Of a stretch of DNA of 64,000 nt, positions 1 to 11,399 are shown in pieces (the stretch's first letter is position 1; every line of letters starts with the position of its first letter). The notes beneath the pieces are model-generated. The model saw only the letters and a list, made by a program, of their open reading frames with translations, was not told the origin of the DNA and made no database searches. The stretch is from Macrothele yani (Eukaryota > Arthropoda > Arachnida > Araneae > Macrothelidae). The position numbers and the translations under genes are program-made. The stretch is from positions 67,892,594 through 67,956,593 of the forward strand of contig CM077024.1 of assembly GCA_039090855.1 (NCBI GenBank), written 5' to 3'.

Positions 1-48
1 AGTAACTCTTCCTCTATAGTAACCTTTCTTCTTCACTGTAGGTAAATA

Positions 49-1225
49 ATGGATTTCAAGCAGAAACAACGTGCTGTCATTGAGTTCTTGACGAAGGAAG
101 GGTTCAGGCTCTCTGACATCTACAGAAGGCTACAGAATGTTTGCAGAGATGACACCATTGGCTAGAGCAATGTGCACAAATTGATGAAGAAGTTTAAAGA
201 AAGGGAAACCAGCATTAAAGACAACCCACGCAGTGCCAGGCCATCATCTGCGACCACTGACACGAATCGTCAGCGAGTGGATGAGCTGATTCGCGCGGAG
301 AGACGAGTCACAATCCGTGAGCTTGTTCCACAACTGGACTGTGGTCACAATGCCATACAGAAGATGATGTAAGACTTAGAGTATCGGAAAGTGTGTGCAA
401 AGGGGTACCTCGGCAGTTGACACCCGATTTGAAGGAAAGAAGGGTAGAAGCCTGCTTTGATCTTCTGGAAGCGTTTGAAGCAAGTGAAGACCCATTTTTA
501 CCGATCTGGTGACAGGGATGAAACGTGGGCGTATCTTTACGATCCGGAAACATTGAATCAATCCATGGAATGGCGTCACACCTCTTCACCAAGGCCTAAG
601 GAGTTCAAGAGCCAGCGATTAGCACATAAAGTCATGGTGACTGTCTTTTGAGATGACAGGTGTGTCGTTCTTCTTGATTTTCTAGAACGTGGCCTTACCG
701 TGACCAGCAAGCATACGACACTCAAGAAGCTTAGAGAAGCCCTAAGGAGGAAGAGACCGAACAAGAATCTGAAAAAGATCCACATTCATCATGACAATGC
801 GATACCACACACATCTTTGGCAACAAAGCAGGCGATCGGAAAATTAGCCTCGCAGGTGGTTCCCCATCCACCGTACAGTCCAGATATGGTTCTCTCCGAC
901 TTCTAGCTGTTCGGTCCAATGAAGGACAGTCTTCGGGGACAACGATTTGATGACACAGACGAGGTGAAAGTGGCTGTGAAGAAGTGGGCACTGAAGAAGT
1001 GGCTGTGAAGAAGTGGGCACTGAAGAAGTGGCTGTGGTAGGTACTGAAGAAGTGGCTGAAGAAGTGGCTTTGGTAGGTACTGAAGAATTGGCTGAAGAAA
1101 TGGCTTTGGCAGGTACTGAAGAAGTGGCTGAAGAAGTGCTGGGAAGTAGCAGGTCACACCTGAATTTTTCAAAGAGGATTCGGGAGTTGGATTCATCGAT
1201 GGCGCAAATGCATCACTAGTGATGG
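49..1225 (+). pseudogene. mariner transposase (DD34D) pseudogene
   Basis: The frame opens at ATG 49 with an N-terminal helix-turn-helix region and is stopped by TAG at 163-165, where homologues usually have Trp. It continues to a TAA at 370-372, then shifts frame. Mariner signatures follow in order: RDETWAYLYDPET and SMEWRH (about 515-575, first Asp), HHDNAIPH (about 787-810, second Asp) and PPYSPDMVLSDF (about 870-905, third Asp), then a stop and an LFGPMKDSLRG-like stretch. The last Asp spacing fits DD34D. In life such an enzyme cuts and pastes the element at TA sites; this copy cannot make one. An expanded repeat (966-1145) sits in the C-terminal region. Confidence 0.8.
966..1145 (+). repeat. 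minisatellite inside mariner 3' coding region
   Basis: A GAAGAAGTGGCT-like core is iterated. The first part repeats a unit of about 29 bp alternating GTGGGCACT and GTGGCTGT joints; the second part repeats a unit of about 42 bp containing GGTACTGAAGAA. The seed appears to be the native VAVKKW-type codons of the transposase, locally amplified. Confidence 0.75.
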
Positions 1226-1267
1226 AGACTACGTTGAGTAGTACCTTTGTATAAAGGAAAAGTTACT

Positions 1268-1849
1268 CTACCACCATGTGCAATTTGCACAACTTCTGTC
1301 AGTTAATAAAAAAGTTACGCCCCTTTTTGCATTACTTACGGTACAACCTTCGTATATAATAGAAATAGTTCTGTTCAAGTGGTGTTACAAGATGTATCTA
1401 GTGAAAGACAGCCTGCTGTAAAGACAAGGATTGAACTTGTACAGTCAGTTAATGAACACATTAGCGTCAAAATTATTGTGTTGGGCGAATCATCCTTTTA
1501 CAAAAAATGTTGTAGGGCTTTTATTTTTTTATTTTAAGATTTCCTTTGTAAACTTCTATCGGGCCATCAGAAAGTGCTCCGTGGTCCACGGGTTGAAGAC
1601 CCTTGCTGAGCAGGAAGCCTTGCGTTATTTGCGATAAGTGGCGGAAAAGCTTGATGAAAGTTTGAAACGGGTCAGGCCAGGGTGCCCAAATTAAGGCCCG
1701 CGCATACCACTAGTCCTTGTACACAAATGTGATGGGCGCATGCAGAAAGTCAAGGAGATGGAGCAACCATCTTCGTCACATAGACTGTCTATCCAAGATC
1801 GAACTCTCTGACCCTATCCTGTTTACTCATCATCAAACTCACTGATATC
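1268..1849. other. intervening sequence, no recognised gene
   Basis: Between the mariner right end and the tail of a minus-strand Tc1 element. A 68-codon plus-strand frame (1431-1637) has no recognisable motif. Nothing else is supported. Confidence 0.4.
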
Positions 1850-1937
1850 TACACAGCAGGTGCACATACCGGTAATTTGTTCAATGTGGGTTGGACCTCC
1901 TTTAGCCCGAATTACATCACATATGTGGTTTGGCATA
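1850..1937 (-). pseudogene. C-terminal piece of minus-strand Tc1 transposase (split copy)
   Basis: Read on the minus strand this encodes MPNHICDVIRAKGGPTHIEQ, the typical Tc1 transposase C-terminus (SMP..I..VI.AKGG..). It is the detached end of the minus-strand gene at 3497-4470. Element 1940-3494 separates the two pieces at a TA dinucleotide. Joining the flanks at TA keeps the minus-strand frame open through FQSLVKYMPN. Confidence 0.75.
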
Positions 1938-1939
1938 TA

Positions 1940-3494
1940 CACAGGTGCGCAAAAATTAAGGAGGAAGAGGAGAAATTATCATGACAACGGAAGGAGCTAG
2001 CAGAATGGACCGGAAGACCACTCAGGAGATAGACTAGGGTCCGGTACGGTAGGGCCTGCGCATATATGCAGCATGACGTAGGGGGGCGGGGGAGTGTCGG
2101 AAGGGTATAAAGCACACGGGCGGTGTACGCTGAGCAATTCGGTGAAAGCTATTGCACGGTTTACATCGGTTTGAACGACGTCGAGTTGCTGCCATCGTGT
2201 GATATGGTCAACAGGCAATCCAGTATACGACATCTGGATGACTTTACCCGAGGTCGAGTCATTGGGAAGTAGAAAGAAGGTCGAAGTGTGACTAGTGTGG
2301 CCGAGGCGTTTGGGATCGCTCACAGCATCGTTTCACGAGCTTGGAGAGCATTTCAAACGACAGGAACAGCGGTCCGAGAGTTTAGCACTGGTCGTCCACA
2401 AGCATCCAAGACGGCGGACGACCAGTATATTGTCCTACAGGCGAGAACAGACAGACGGCAGACAGCGGGAGAAATCGCAAGGCATATGGAACTGACAACT
2501 GGACGTCCGTTATCGCGTTTTAACGTGGCGAGAAGACTGCACAAAGGTGACCTATTTGAACGACGACCAGTACGGTGTGTGCCATTAACGCCTGCACATC
2601 GGAGACTGCGGTTTCTCTGGTGCCAGGAACCCAAGAACTGGACACATCAACAATGGGGTCGAGTTCTCTTTACGGATGAGAGCCGATTTAGTCTGACGAG
2701 TGATTCTGGACGTATACGCATCTGGAGAGAGCAGGGAACACGCAATCACACCTCCAACACCATCGAGAGGACCGGTTTGGAGGTGGCGGAAGTTTCGTTT
2801 GGGACGGTATCATGCTTGGTAGCCGTACTGACCTCCACATCTTCCAAGGAGGTTCAGTCACTGGTGTCCGCTATTGTACCGAGGTTCTCCTGCCTCACGT
2901 GCGTCTGTTTAGAGGTGCTGTGGGTCTTGAGTTCCTCTTCATGGACGACAACGCTACACCTCATCTTACAGTGGCTGTTGCAGAGCTGTTGGATAGTGAA
3001 GATATTTAACGCATGGATTGGCCCACAAGGTCCCCGGACCTAAATCCAATCGAACACGTGTGGGACCTTCTCGGGGCTCGCTTGGCAGCACGAAACCAGC
3101 CGCCTGCAACGATTTTGCAGCTGCGATTGGCGCTACAAGAAGAATGGGCCACAATGGCTCAACAGTTCCTTGACAACCTCGTCCTCAGCATGGACTGACG
3201 TTGTAAATCCTGCAGCGCAGTCAGGGGTGATCATATCCCCTACTAAAGACTGGATTTTTCTTGGCAGCCGCCTGTCACATGGACGTTTCTGTCTTCTGTC
3301 CGGTTGTGCTCGAAGCTACTTTTTCAATAAAGTGACTTTGTATCCTTTGGATTCCTTGTTTGGACGGTTTTGCTCACTTGTTCCATATTCCTACATCTTG
3401 GGGATCTTATGGTATGATTTGAGCCGATGTGGAGCACTTCTGCATGACGTTACATTCGAAAAACCGTCTCGTCCTTAATTTTTGCACGCCAGTG
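1940..3494 (+). mobile_element. Tc1-like transposon nested in another Tc1
   Basis: Terminal inverted repeats are CACAGGTGCGCAAAAATTAA (1940 on) and, reversed from 3494, CACTGGCGTGCAAAAATTAA. They are flanked by TA at 1938-1939 and 3495-3496, the expected Tc1/mariner duplication. The element carries a plus-strand DD34E transposase pseudogene and sits inside a minus-strand Tc1 gene, so it is the younger of the two. An AATAAA at about 3326 may be its polyadenylation signal. Confidence 0.9.
2204..3198 (+). pseudogene. Tc1 transposase (DD34E) pseudogene
   Basis: ATG 2204 starts a typical N-terminus (DDFTRGRVIG) that hits TAG at 2270-2272, then stays open to about 2790. Paired helix-turn-helix DNA-binding region: VAEAFGIAHSIVSRAWRAF, then the GRP-type linker TGRPQAS. 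First catalytic Asp: VLFTDESRFSL (about 2666-2698). A frameshift near 2790-2810 moves the frame; MDDNATPH (about 2941-2964) supplies the second Asp and TRSPDLNPIEHVWD (about 3025-3066) the Glu block. A stop precedes the last block. The end at SMD (TGA 3196-3198) matches family length. One nonsense, one frameshift and one further stop: recently decayed. Confidence 0.85.
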
Positions 3495-3496
3495 TA

Positions 3497-4470
3497 TTTC
3501 ACAAGGCTTTGGAATGTATCTACGTCATACCTGGCGTTCATCAGACAGTCCGTTAAAAGAGGATCAGATTTGACGGAAGGGAACTTTGGTCCCGGATCTG
3601 TTTTTCTAACATGTCTTATACATTCTCAATAGGGTTCAGATCTGGGCTTTGTGGTGGTCAAGGAAGATGGTGGAATTCACTGCCACTCTCAGTAAACCAC
3701 TACTGAACACACCTTGCAAGATGGAAAGTAGCATTACCGTCCACGATACAACCTTCACCAGCTAAATAAAAAGTCGGCATTACAGGATGGACTTGATCAG
3801 CAACAATTTTCAGATAATCCTTGCAGAGCGTCTGACCTTCCAGCAATCTCAGAAGACCCTTTTCCTACAAACAGAACGTGTCACACCCCATGACACCACC
3901 TCCAGAACTTTGAATTGCGTATACAAGGCAAGCTGGGCTCATTGCGTTAAGGGGATCCAGAAAAACTCTCTGCCTACCGTCGGTGAAGAACAAAGTGCAT
4001 CTCGACTCGTCAGATCACACATTTTTTACCAGTGTCCAGTCGCCATGTTCCTGGCGCCACTGTAGACGAACTTTCAGGTTCTTCGCAGAAATCATTGGCT
4101 TCCGTATAGACATGTGACTGCTATCACCGATGCTATTGGATTCTCTGAGCTTAGTTCATTGGCATATTAGTCGAGAACACCTTTTATTTAATGCTTCGTT
4201 CAATTGCTGAGCACAGGAATTCCTGTTTCTCCATACAAGCCTTCCGAGCCGACGACGATCTTGTTCCTGACATATTGTCGTTGCGCCACCATTACGCTTC
4301 TTAGACAAGTATTGTGGGTTATTGTTCCACTGATTAAAAACCCGTCATATCTCACCTTTTGAGGAAGCAGTCAGCGCTGCTGTTTTCAAAATCGTCGCTC
4401 CAGCCAGAAAGGTATCCACAACATTCCCTTTACCAAACTCCGAAATATCTTTTATTTTTCCCGTTGTGAT
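3497..4470 (-). pseudogene. Tc1-like transposase pseudogene, main part
   Basis: On the minus strand: GKIKDISEFGKGNVVDTFLA (N-terminal HTH start, about 4465), KKRNGGATTICQEQDRRRL (linker), SDESRCTLFFTDGRQRVF (first Asp, about 4000), SSGGGVMG, DGNATFHLARCVQ (second Asp block, about 3740) and QSPDLNPIENV (about 3640). Several stops interrupt it. The C-terminus continues at 1937-1850, beyond the nested element 1940-3494. Terminal inverted repeats of this older element were not located. Confidence 0.8.
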
Positions 4471-4950
4471 CAATACTACTGACGATTACTGACGAGCAGC
4501 AGCCCTAAATAGTTACATAGATGCCTAGGTAACGTGATGACGCATATGACCACATATTTTGCATATACGCTCTTTAAGTGACGTTCACGTACATCTGCAT
4601 AAAGGTTTCTTATTCAGTGGCCGGTGTGTGTACCGATTTGACCTATTTGTGGCTCGCAGGTTTGCCGTATAATCTTGGTAGAGTAGGAAAGCGAGGAAAG
4701 GCTAGAGCACAATTTTCACTTCAGTGCAATAAAGAAAAAGAGTGACGAAAATACTACACTAATAATTTTTAACATGCTTTTTCGATATTGCACTGAAATT
4801 CTTCCACTATGATATAAGTACCAAAATTGATGTATGAAAGGAAATATGGGGCGGTATTATGTGTCTCATTATCTTCTAAATAACTGTTCGTGATTCATTT
4901 CAGATTGATAGATAGAATCGTTACAAGAACATACGATGAAAATAAAGATT
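4471..4950. other. AT-rich intervening sequence
   Basis: No convincing coding or RNA signal. It probably includes the 5' non-coding part of the minus-strand Tc1 that ends at 4470. Confidence 0.4.
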
Positions 4951-5123
4951 TTTGTTTTTGTTTAGAGATTTAACGACCACTGTGAACAGCACAATCGTTT
5001 ATAAGCAGTCGCCGGTCACTAATTTGAGACTACTGATTCCAAAGAAGAGAGAGTGAACCAGTGCTGTAAGAAAAGCACACCATCCATGCCTGACCAGGGA
5101 TTCCTATCCCCGAACCATCTCGG
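4951..5123 (-). mobile_element. SINE family 1, minus strand, 5'-truncated and diverged
   Basis: Reverse complement matches the body of the SINE at 5211-5434: GGCATGGATG, a TTACAGCACTGG-like block, GCGACTGCTTATA and CACAGTGGTCGTTAAA. The tRNA-like head is mostly missing. Identified by comparison with five other copies in the window. Confidence 0.7.
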
Positions 5124-5210
5124 AAAAATGGCAAGAAGCCAGCACTTAACACTTGTCGGCCACAGGGGCGGTAAAAATAACGAAATAATTGAGTTTGAAG
5201 GTATATGATT

Positions 5211-5434
5211 CCGCCCCGGTGGCGCAGTGCTCATGGCAATGGCTTATGACCACACTTTCGTGAAGGGTCCGGGTTCGAATCTCGGTGAGGCATGGATGTT
5301 GTGTTTGTCTTATGACACTGGCTCTCTCCTTTCCATGGAAACAGTAACGCTAAATTGGGGACGTGCGACTGCTTGTAGCTCATTGAGTTGCTCACGGTGG
5401 TCGGTAAACCTTCAATCGAGAAGAAAAAAAGAAG
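5211..5434 (+). mobile_element. SINE family 1, tRNA-derived
   Basis: The head CCGCCCCGGTGGCGCAGTG carries an A-box-like stretch, and GGTCCGGGTTCGAATC is a strong B-box, so it is a tRNA-derived Pol III promoter. The body GGCATGGATGTTGTGTTTGTCTTA and the end GTTGCTCACGGTGGTCG lead to an A-rich tail. No clear target-site duplication. Copies also at 15925 and 44761 (plus), 21801, 25702 and 35732 (minus). Confidence 0.85.
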
Positions 5435-5829
5435 CTGATCGAAAATATGACCTTCACTTTCAGGTGAAAAGTTAAACGACATAAAAATATTTTGGCATCC
5501 AAAGAAAAGTAACAAAATTCTGATATGTATACAGCGTGTTTTTTGAGAAGCTAATAGCTCATATTATAATACAATAATATGAGCTATTCGCTGAAATAAT
5601 GTTTTTACGCTGAATATTGAAATATGAATGTTTCCATAAGACCTACTTGAAGAAAGTTTTCGTATATGATCTTTGTACCTCTAGTCGAAAAATAAAGGAA
5701 CTTTTTGAGAATACTATGCATATAAAGTTCTAAGCTGCTCAAAGCGTATGTAATAGGGCGGTGGTCTCAAACTAAAATTGCGTACTGGCCGAAAACATAA
5801 TTAGCAGAAAGATGACACTGAATATTCGT
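5435..5829. other. non-coding stretch with a short hairpin
   Basis: 5553-5588 is a near-perfect hairpin, AATAGCTCATATTA pairing with TAATATGAGCTATT across an 8-nt loop. No gene seen. The hairpin may be chance in AT-rich DNA or a MITE remnant. Confidence 0.5.
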
Positions 5830-7480
5830 TTGTAATGAGCACGTCGTTTAAGTCCTTTTCGACGCAAACAAAATTAATCAATTATTCAAAGTCAATAGAA
5901 CCTGTTACAAAAAAAAAATCAACAGGATTTCTGCAATCAGCTACTTACTTCCACCAGGGTCTAAAAAGAATGTTACGAAAATTAACAAATGGCGCACAAA
6001 AAGTTTCTCATAGCACAAGGAAGGTATTAGAGACAAAGATATTTTCAAATTGAACAGTTAAAAGTGAAATGTAGGAGGAAACATGACATAACTCTGCGGC
6101 TCCTAGCGTAAGAATTTTGCATAATGGAAAAGTTGAAAACAGGAGAAAAGAATTCTTCATGGCAAAAACTATGTTAAGAGTAAAAAGTAAAATTCAAATA
6201 TGTCTCGTGGAAGCAGAAATAGCGAGAAAGCGTTTTGCCTTTTATGCCTCCGAGCGGCAAAGCTGTACATTATTTAAAGGGGATAATGTTTCCCATCCTT
6301 ATTGTATTGAATGGCATTCAGTAAAAAAAAAATCTCAATAGGGACTTTAGAAGCGAAGGCACAGCAGCAAACAGATATACACAAACACCACCTAAAGACA
6401 AAACTGTGAACAACAAAACTCCTCAAATACAAACTTAAAGTGTTCCACAAGGTAAATGATATCCGGTGTTAAAATAAATTTTAATCGCTTATTTAGAAGC
6501 AGAGATATTAAGAAAAACAGATTAAATATTTGCACTCCTTAGCGGCAAAATTGTGCATTATTTTGGGAAGAAGATTTACACAAATAATTTTCATAGTTAG
6601 CAGAATCCGACCAATTTTTTTTTCTCAATCGAGGTTTTAGTCCGACAGATATTGCTGTAAACGGACTTACGGCCACTTGTGACGCACTTGTGCTTTAAGA
6701 AAAATTCGAAATTATATGAGAAACTTTTTGCACCTGAAACGCTCTTCAACAAAGAAAGAATGTTTCAAATCCGAATCTTAGAAGCAGAGATATCGACAAA
6801 GATAAGATATATATCTACGGCCTTTGGGGAATAACTATGCGCTATTTTAAGCAGATGCTATTCTTAAAAGTTTATCCGAGGTGATCGGTATCTGTTCACG
6901 AAATAAGTTTTACAATCAAGTCTTCAGAAGCTAATATTTTGCTGCAAATACATCAATAGCAGACTATTCTTCACCAAAATGTTTAAATTATATGCAAAAC
7001 ATTTCCCATCATGAGCTGCATCCCATGCAAGAAGAATTTTTAAAATCGGCCTTTTAGAAGCAAAGATATCGGGGTAAACGTAATTTAACTTTAAGTCTCT
7101 GAGCGGAAAATCTATGCATTATTTAAAAAAGAGACTGTACCTAAAATAGTCTTTTATATAAATGACATCGAGAGGAAAAATAAGTTTTTCAATCGGATAC
7201 TTAGAAGCAAATGTATGAAATAAACTGTATTTTGAATTCGATATCATCTGCATTTACGCCCTTTAGCGGCGAAGTTGTGCATCGGGAAAAACAAAACAAA
7301 AAACAACTCGAAATGCAAGGAACATCATTCTCGCATTTCAAGCTTTCCAATGCAAAAGAGAGTTCTTCAAATCGGACAAATACTGTAGTTGCAGAGATTT
7401 CTCAAATCGGACAATACTATAACCGGGGTTTCCATATTTGTCAGAAGCGAAATTCTGTAGCCATTTTTAGAGATAGTGAA
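5830..7480. repeat. degenerate tandem array, about 145 bp unit, 8-10 copies
   Basis: The block TTTTAGAAGCAGAGATATCG recurs in variants near 6025, 6196, 6336, 6484, 6632, 6772, 6912, 7046 and 7194, spaced about 135-150 bp. Each is followed roughly 60-70 bp later by a GAGCGGCAAA...TGTGCATTATTT block (for example 6252, 6541, 7098, 7264). Copies are heavily diverged, so the array is old. The short reading frames here (5835-6053, 6117-6341, 7211-7486) are repeat translations, not genes. Confidence 0.7.
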
Positions 7481-9434
7481 TTGTAGTCATTTTCTTTCAA
7501 TTCCCGCCATTTGGATGGCATGGGCAGCGAACAGGCAAAGTACTTTTGTTCCCACGCGTCGCAGCAGAGGTGTGTCAGAATTATAGTTTCGTCGATGTGA
7601 GAAGGATGAAACTGGACATTATTGCTTTTCAGCTGTCCCAAGCAAAGCGGCGAAGCGAGTAGAGTGGGCCAGCGAGCCAATTAATGAATCTTGCGTTTTT
7701 CGGAGAGGAGGCATCTTAGGGTGTGGCTTTGCTTAGGAGGAATTCGTCGGACTTCACACGGGGGAGAGTTTTTGTTCGGGGGTCGGCTATCGGAGAAAGA
7801 AAGAGCAGAGAAAACTCGGGGCAGTAGGTCGACGAAGCGGGTGATCTTTAGCGGGAGTGCAGTATCTTCGGGACGAAGGGAAGTAGGAAGGAATGAGGCC
7901 GATGAGAGAGACGGAAGGAGATCATGAGTGGTTAATATGTAGAAAGAACGGAGATCAGGACAAGGCTTAAAGACATTCCCCGTAACATCTGAATAAAAGT
8001 CTTCCTCACTGCAAAATTTAGCCTCAGTCGATTCACTTTTCTATGTTTTGTATTGTATTTATCTGCTCCAGTTGGGAGAATTACGGATTATACCACCGAT
8101 ACCGAACTTACTGCAAAGGAAGCATCAAACGAACCCTCCACACAGGGCGCTGTAATAGAACTCAGCGCCAAGCCCTGTAACAATACTGTAGTCCACTGAC
8201 CGAATGACGGACAAAGTGATAACGTTAGCAGGATGTTTTTTTACAAAAGACGTGCTTTTAAAGATATCCGAAGGAACACAAAAGAATTTTATTTTGACTA
8301 AATGCTAGGAATTTATAATTTGCATATATTTATGTACATTTTAGAAAAAAATATATCGCTTTTTAATATTTTATTTCAATTAAAAACAGATATATTTTAG
8401 CAAAAAATTAAGCAAAGATAGCTAGTACATAAAAAAGTTTGCTAAAATGTAACAAAAAAACATATGCAACTAGTACATTTATCAACGATAATAAAAATTC
8501 GAATATTTATTTTTTGCTACAACTGGGAATTTGCTGGAACTTTGATTCTGCTAGTGCTGGAATCTACCTTCTTTGTAGATTATAAGTGTTCACCAATAAG
8601 CCTGTTTCTTTCCCTGGAATTATAATTTCTCAACGAACTGGTCGCATTCATCAGCGCTGGCAAACAGGGCAATAATCTTTAAAGCAAGGTCTCTTAAATA
8701 AAAATACCTGTGATCTCGTAAATAAAAATAAACATGTAGCAAATTTGTACCTTGAAATTTTTGTACGAGGCTTGTATCACATTGCAGCTTAATTAGTTCC
8801 ATTTGCTCATTTTCAGGTGCTTTCCTAATCTGTTTTCAAGGTAATCTAAATAATGTGAATTCGAGCTCTAAAACTATGAAGTCCTTAATTGCCTCACAAA
8901 ATCCTTGTCGCAATATTAATATTTGCTAAGCATATTTTAGATTCTCTCAAGTGCACAATCTGTAGGGGTTTACGGCATAAGCAATGATTGAAAATGTTTC
9001 AATTCCAATTGTTTTTTTCTCACAACATATATTTAGCTTTCAAAGTCTAAATTCAACGCAAAACGTCTGTTATTAGCCCAATCTTTTCTTGTAACTCTTC
9101 GTTATGAGAATTTAAGAGACCGGTAATGAGAGCAAGAAACTATCCGCAACTCAGTGTTAAATCCTTCAAATATTTTATTATTCTGGATCGCGGAATATTT
9201 TATGTCATTTAATAAGCCAAAGTATAGTTTTAACACAGATCCTGGACTTTGCCATCTACCGTTACGGTAATAAATCATCTCGATGTTTCCTTCTTAGTGT
9301 TTCTAATGATTTCAAAAATTTTCGACCATCATGTCGCTGTCCACGAATAAAATGTACAGTCCAGTTATTATTTTCAATACATGGTTCATCTATAAAACCT
9401 TTTTTGACACATAGTGCTTCTTGATGAACGATAC
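7481..9434. other. intergenic; possible LTR-like segment at 7690-8190
   Basis: 7690-8190 is richer in G than its surroundings. It has an AATAAA at about 7991, then a T-rich stretch and a CTGTAACAATACTGTAGTCCA-like end. This is reminiscent of R-U5 of an LTR, but no partner LTR, primer-binding site or duplication was found. 8200-9434 is AT-rich with no gene; 8690-8735 holds a short direct duplication of a TAAATAAAAATA-containing unit. Confidence 0.25.
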
Positions 9435-9436
9435 TA

Positions 9437-10728
9437 TAAGGGTCGTTTGAGAAATAAGTGGACTTTAGTCATTAGGATTCCAGAAGTGGTTTTTATTTGA
9501 CATATTCTCCATGGTTGTTTGGACAACGATTCCACAGATACACTAGACTATCAATGCCATTTCTGTAGAACTCTACGGACTGGCTGTGCAGCCGTGAAGA
9601 AAATGCATTTTGCACTTCAACGTCCGACGCAATGCGCTTCCCCTTGCAGGCTCTCTTCATTAGGCTGAACACATGAAAATCCCAGAGTGATAAGTAGGGA
9701 CTGTAGAAAGGGTGGGGTAGCACATCCCAGCCGAAACATTGGATTCTTGTCAAGGTGTCAGCTGTGGTATGTGGCCCGGCATTGTCCTGCAAAATAAAGA
9801 TGCCTCGAGACAGCATTCCAGGTCGATTGGCCTCAATCTTCCTCCTTAAACGTTCCAGTGTTTTGCAGTAGCAAGCAACGTTCACTGTGACGCCTTTCGG
9901 TAACCAATCGATGAGGATAGGTCCACGACGATCAAAGAAAAGGATCAACATAACCTTTTCAGCACTGGAGGCAGACCGCGCTTTCTTGGGTGGTGGTGAT
10001 GCAGGATGTTTCCATTATTGGCTTATGAGCTTTGTTTCTGTATCATAGTGTAGCCCCATGATTCGCCTTCTGCGATGATTTGATCCAAGAATGCATCACC
10101 CTTCTGCTGGTAGTTCAACAAATTCTGTAAACACATGCACATGTGTGTGTTATTTTGCGCCTCTGATAAACATTTTGGAACCCATGCGGCAGCAACCTTC
10201 CGATATCCCAGTTTCTCTGTGATAATGTGATGAACACGTTCCGTACTTATATGCCCGTCGCCTCACTAATGAACCGCACAGTTGCTCGACGATTTCGTAA
10301 AACAATGTCATTCACTTTTGCACATGTTTCGTCATCCGTCATCTGGATCAAACGGCCTGGACGTGGAAGGTCCGCTGCACTGCTTCGTCTCCCTTCTCGG
10401 AATTCCTTGCACCAATTAAACACTGCCGTACACTGCAAAGCTTCATCGCCGTACACCGCATTTAACCGACGAAAAATCTCTGCCGGCTGCACACCTTCAG
10501 CATACAGGAACTGGATCGCACACCGTTGCGCATATCTGAAGGAATCCATCGCTGTACTAATTCACGTTTGAGCGTCGAACGTCTACCTGCGAACAAAACA
10601 GATGACAAACCATGGGCATGTCACATGCGCAATAAACAAGTGTATCAATAAACACAATCGGGTTTTCCTGAGTTCTACATATACCGAAATCACAGGCCCA
10701 GTCCACTTATTTATCAAACAACCCTTAT
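9437..10728 (-). mobile_element. mariner transposon with clear TIRs
   Basis: The left end TAAGGGTCGTTTGAGAAATA (9437 on) and the reversed right end TAAGGGTTGTTTGATAAATA (from 10728) form near-perfect inverted repeats that both continue into AGTGGACT. TA dinucleotides flank both ends. Length of about 1.29 kb is normal for mariner. The transposase is on the minus strand and broken. Confidence 0.9.
9493..10549 (-). pseudogene. mariner transposase pseudogene
   Basis: The N-terminal HTH domain is intact for 100 residues from ATG 10549 (YAEGVQPAEIFRRLNAVYGD, VFNWCKEFREGRRSS, DLPRPGRL), then the frame is lost around 10240. The catalytic part is open again at 9951-9493: LILFFDRRGPILIDWLPKG, ILQDNAGPHTA (second Asp) and HPFYSPYLSLWDFHVF. 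In the last motif homologues have SPDL, so the third catalytic Asp is replaced by Tyr. The middle (about 9952-10240) contains stops. Ends with CPNNHGEYVK, as in related mariners. Confidence 0.85.
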
Positions 10729-11399
10729 ATATGTAGTATCGAGAGGAAGAAGTTCAGTGGCTTGAGATGGAAGTTCAGTGGGTTTGTTTCTTTAACTTCA
10801 ATTTTTAAGTTTTCCCCAACGCCATTTCGTTTGCCAACTGCAGCATTGTTCCATCGCTTGCAAATCTGAGCACTATCTTGCACTGTAAATCAAACTTCTT
10901 CAACACTCAATACTTTATAAAACAAAATGTCCTCGGAAGCAATTTCATCTCAGAGGAATTACTTCCAATAGATCCTCGATAGCTTCAACCGATCCTTGAT
11001 ACTCTGAACCCCATATTATTCCATAATGCGTTTAACTTCTCCGTCATCGTGCACACGAATCTTTTGTAGTTTGGGTTCATATACATACATACTCGTAGTT
11101 ATCCAAATAACTTTTTATGACATATCTGAAAGCAATCCTTTCTCCTCTTCATGCCTGGCACTGAGTTTTAAAACTTCTTGTCACGAATATGTTTACTTAC
11201 GTGTGTCCCGAAAAACATGCCTTCTTTGAACTTACTTTCTAACCACCATTGAACAACTTTTTCAAGAAAACTTAAAACTGCTTCCATTTCATAGTAAAGA
11301 TTTCATAGACAGTTTTATTGAGCTAAGCTTTATATGGTAGAAGTAAGGCAAAGCTTTATATGGTAAAAGGTAGGAACTTCTTTCAAATCAGTAGCCCCC
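10729..11399. other. intergenic, nothing recognised
   Basis: AT-rich. Contains a short direct duplication of AAAGCTTTATATGGTA (about 11320-11365). No gene supported. Confidence 0.4.

Larger units (their letters stand above)
1..1267 (+). mobile_element. mariner-like DNA transposon, left tip at window edge
   Basis: The first bases (AGTAACTCTTCCTCTATA) match the reverse complement of 1250-1267 (AGTAACTTTTCCTTTATA), giving terminal inverted repeats around a decayed mariner transposase. The left terminus lies at or just before base 1, so the flanking TA cannot be checked there. The transposase reads on the plus strand between the repeats. The copy is old: several stops and frameshifts, plus an internal minisatellite that lengthened its 3' part. 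Element type follows from the DD34D transposase; subfamily is not assigned. Confidence 0.75.

Noticed and set aside
903..1196. 97-codon Leu/Pro-rich minus-strand frame
   Set aside because: Antisense of the mariner minisatellite.
7691..7927. 78-codon Arg-rich plus-strand frame
   Set aside because: No motif; lies in the purine-rich LTR-like stretch and is open by composition.
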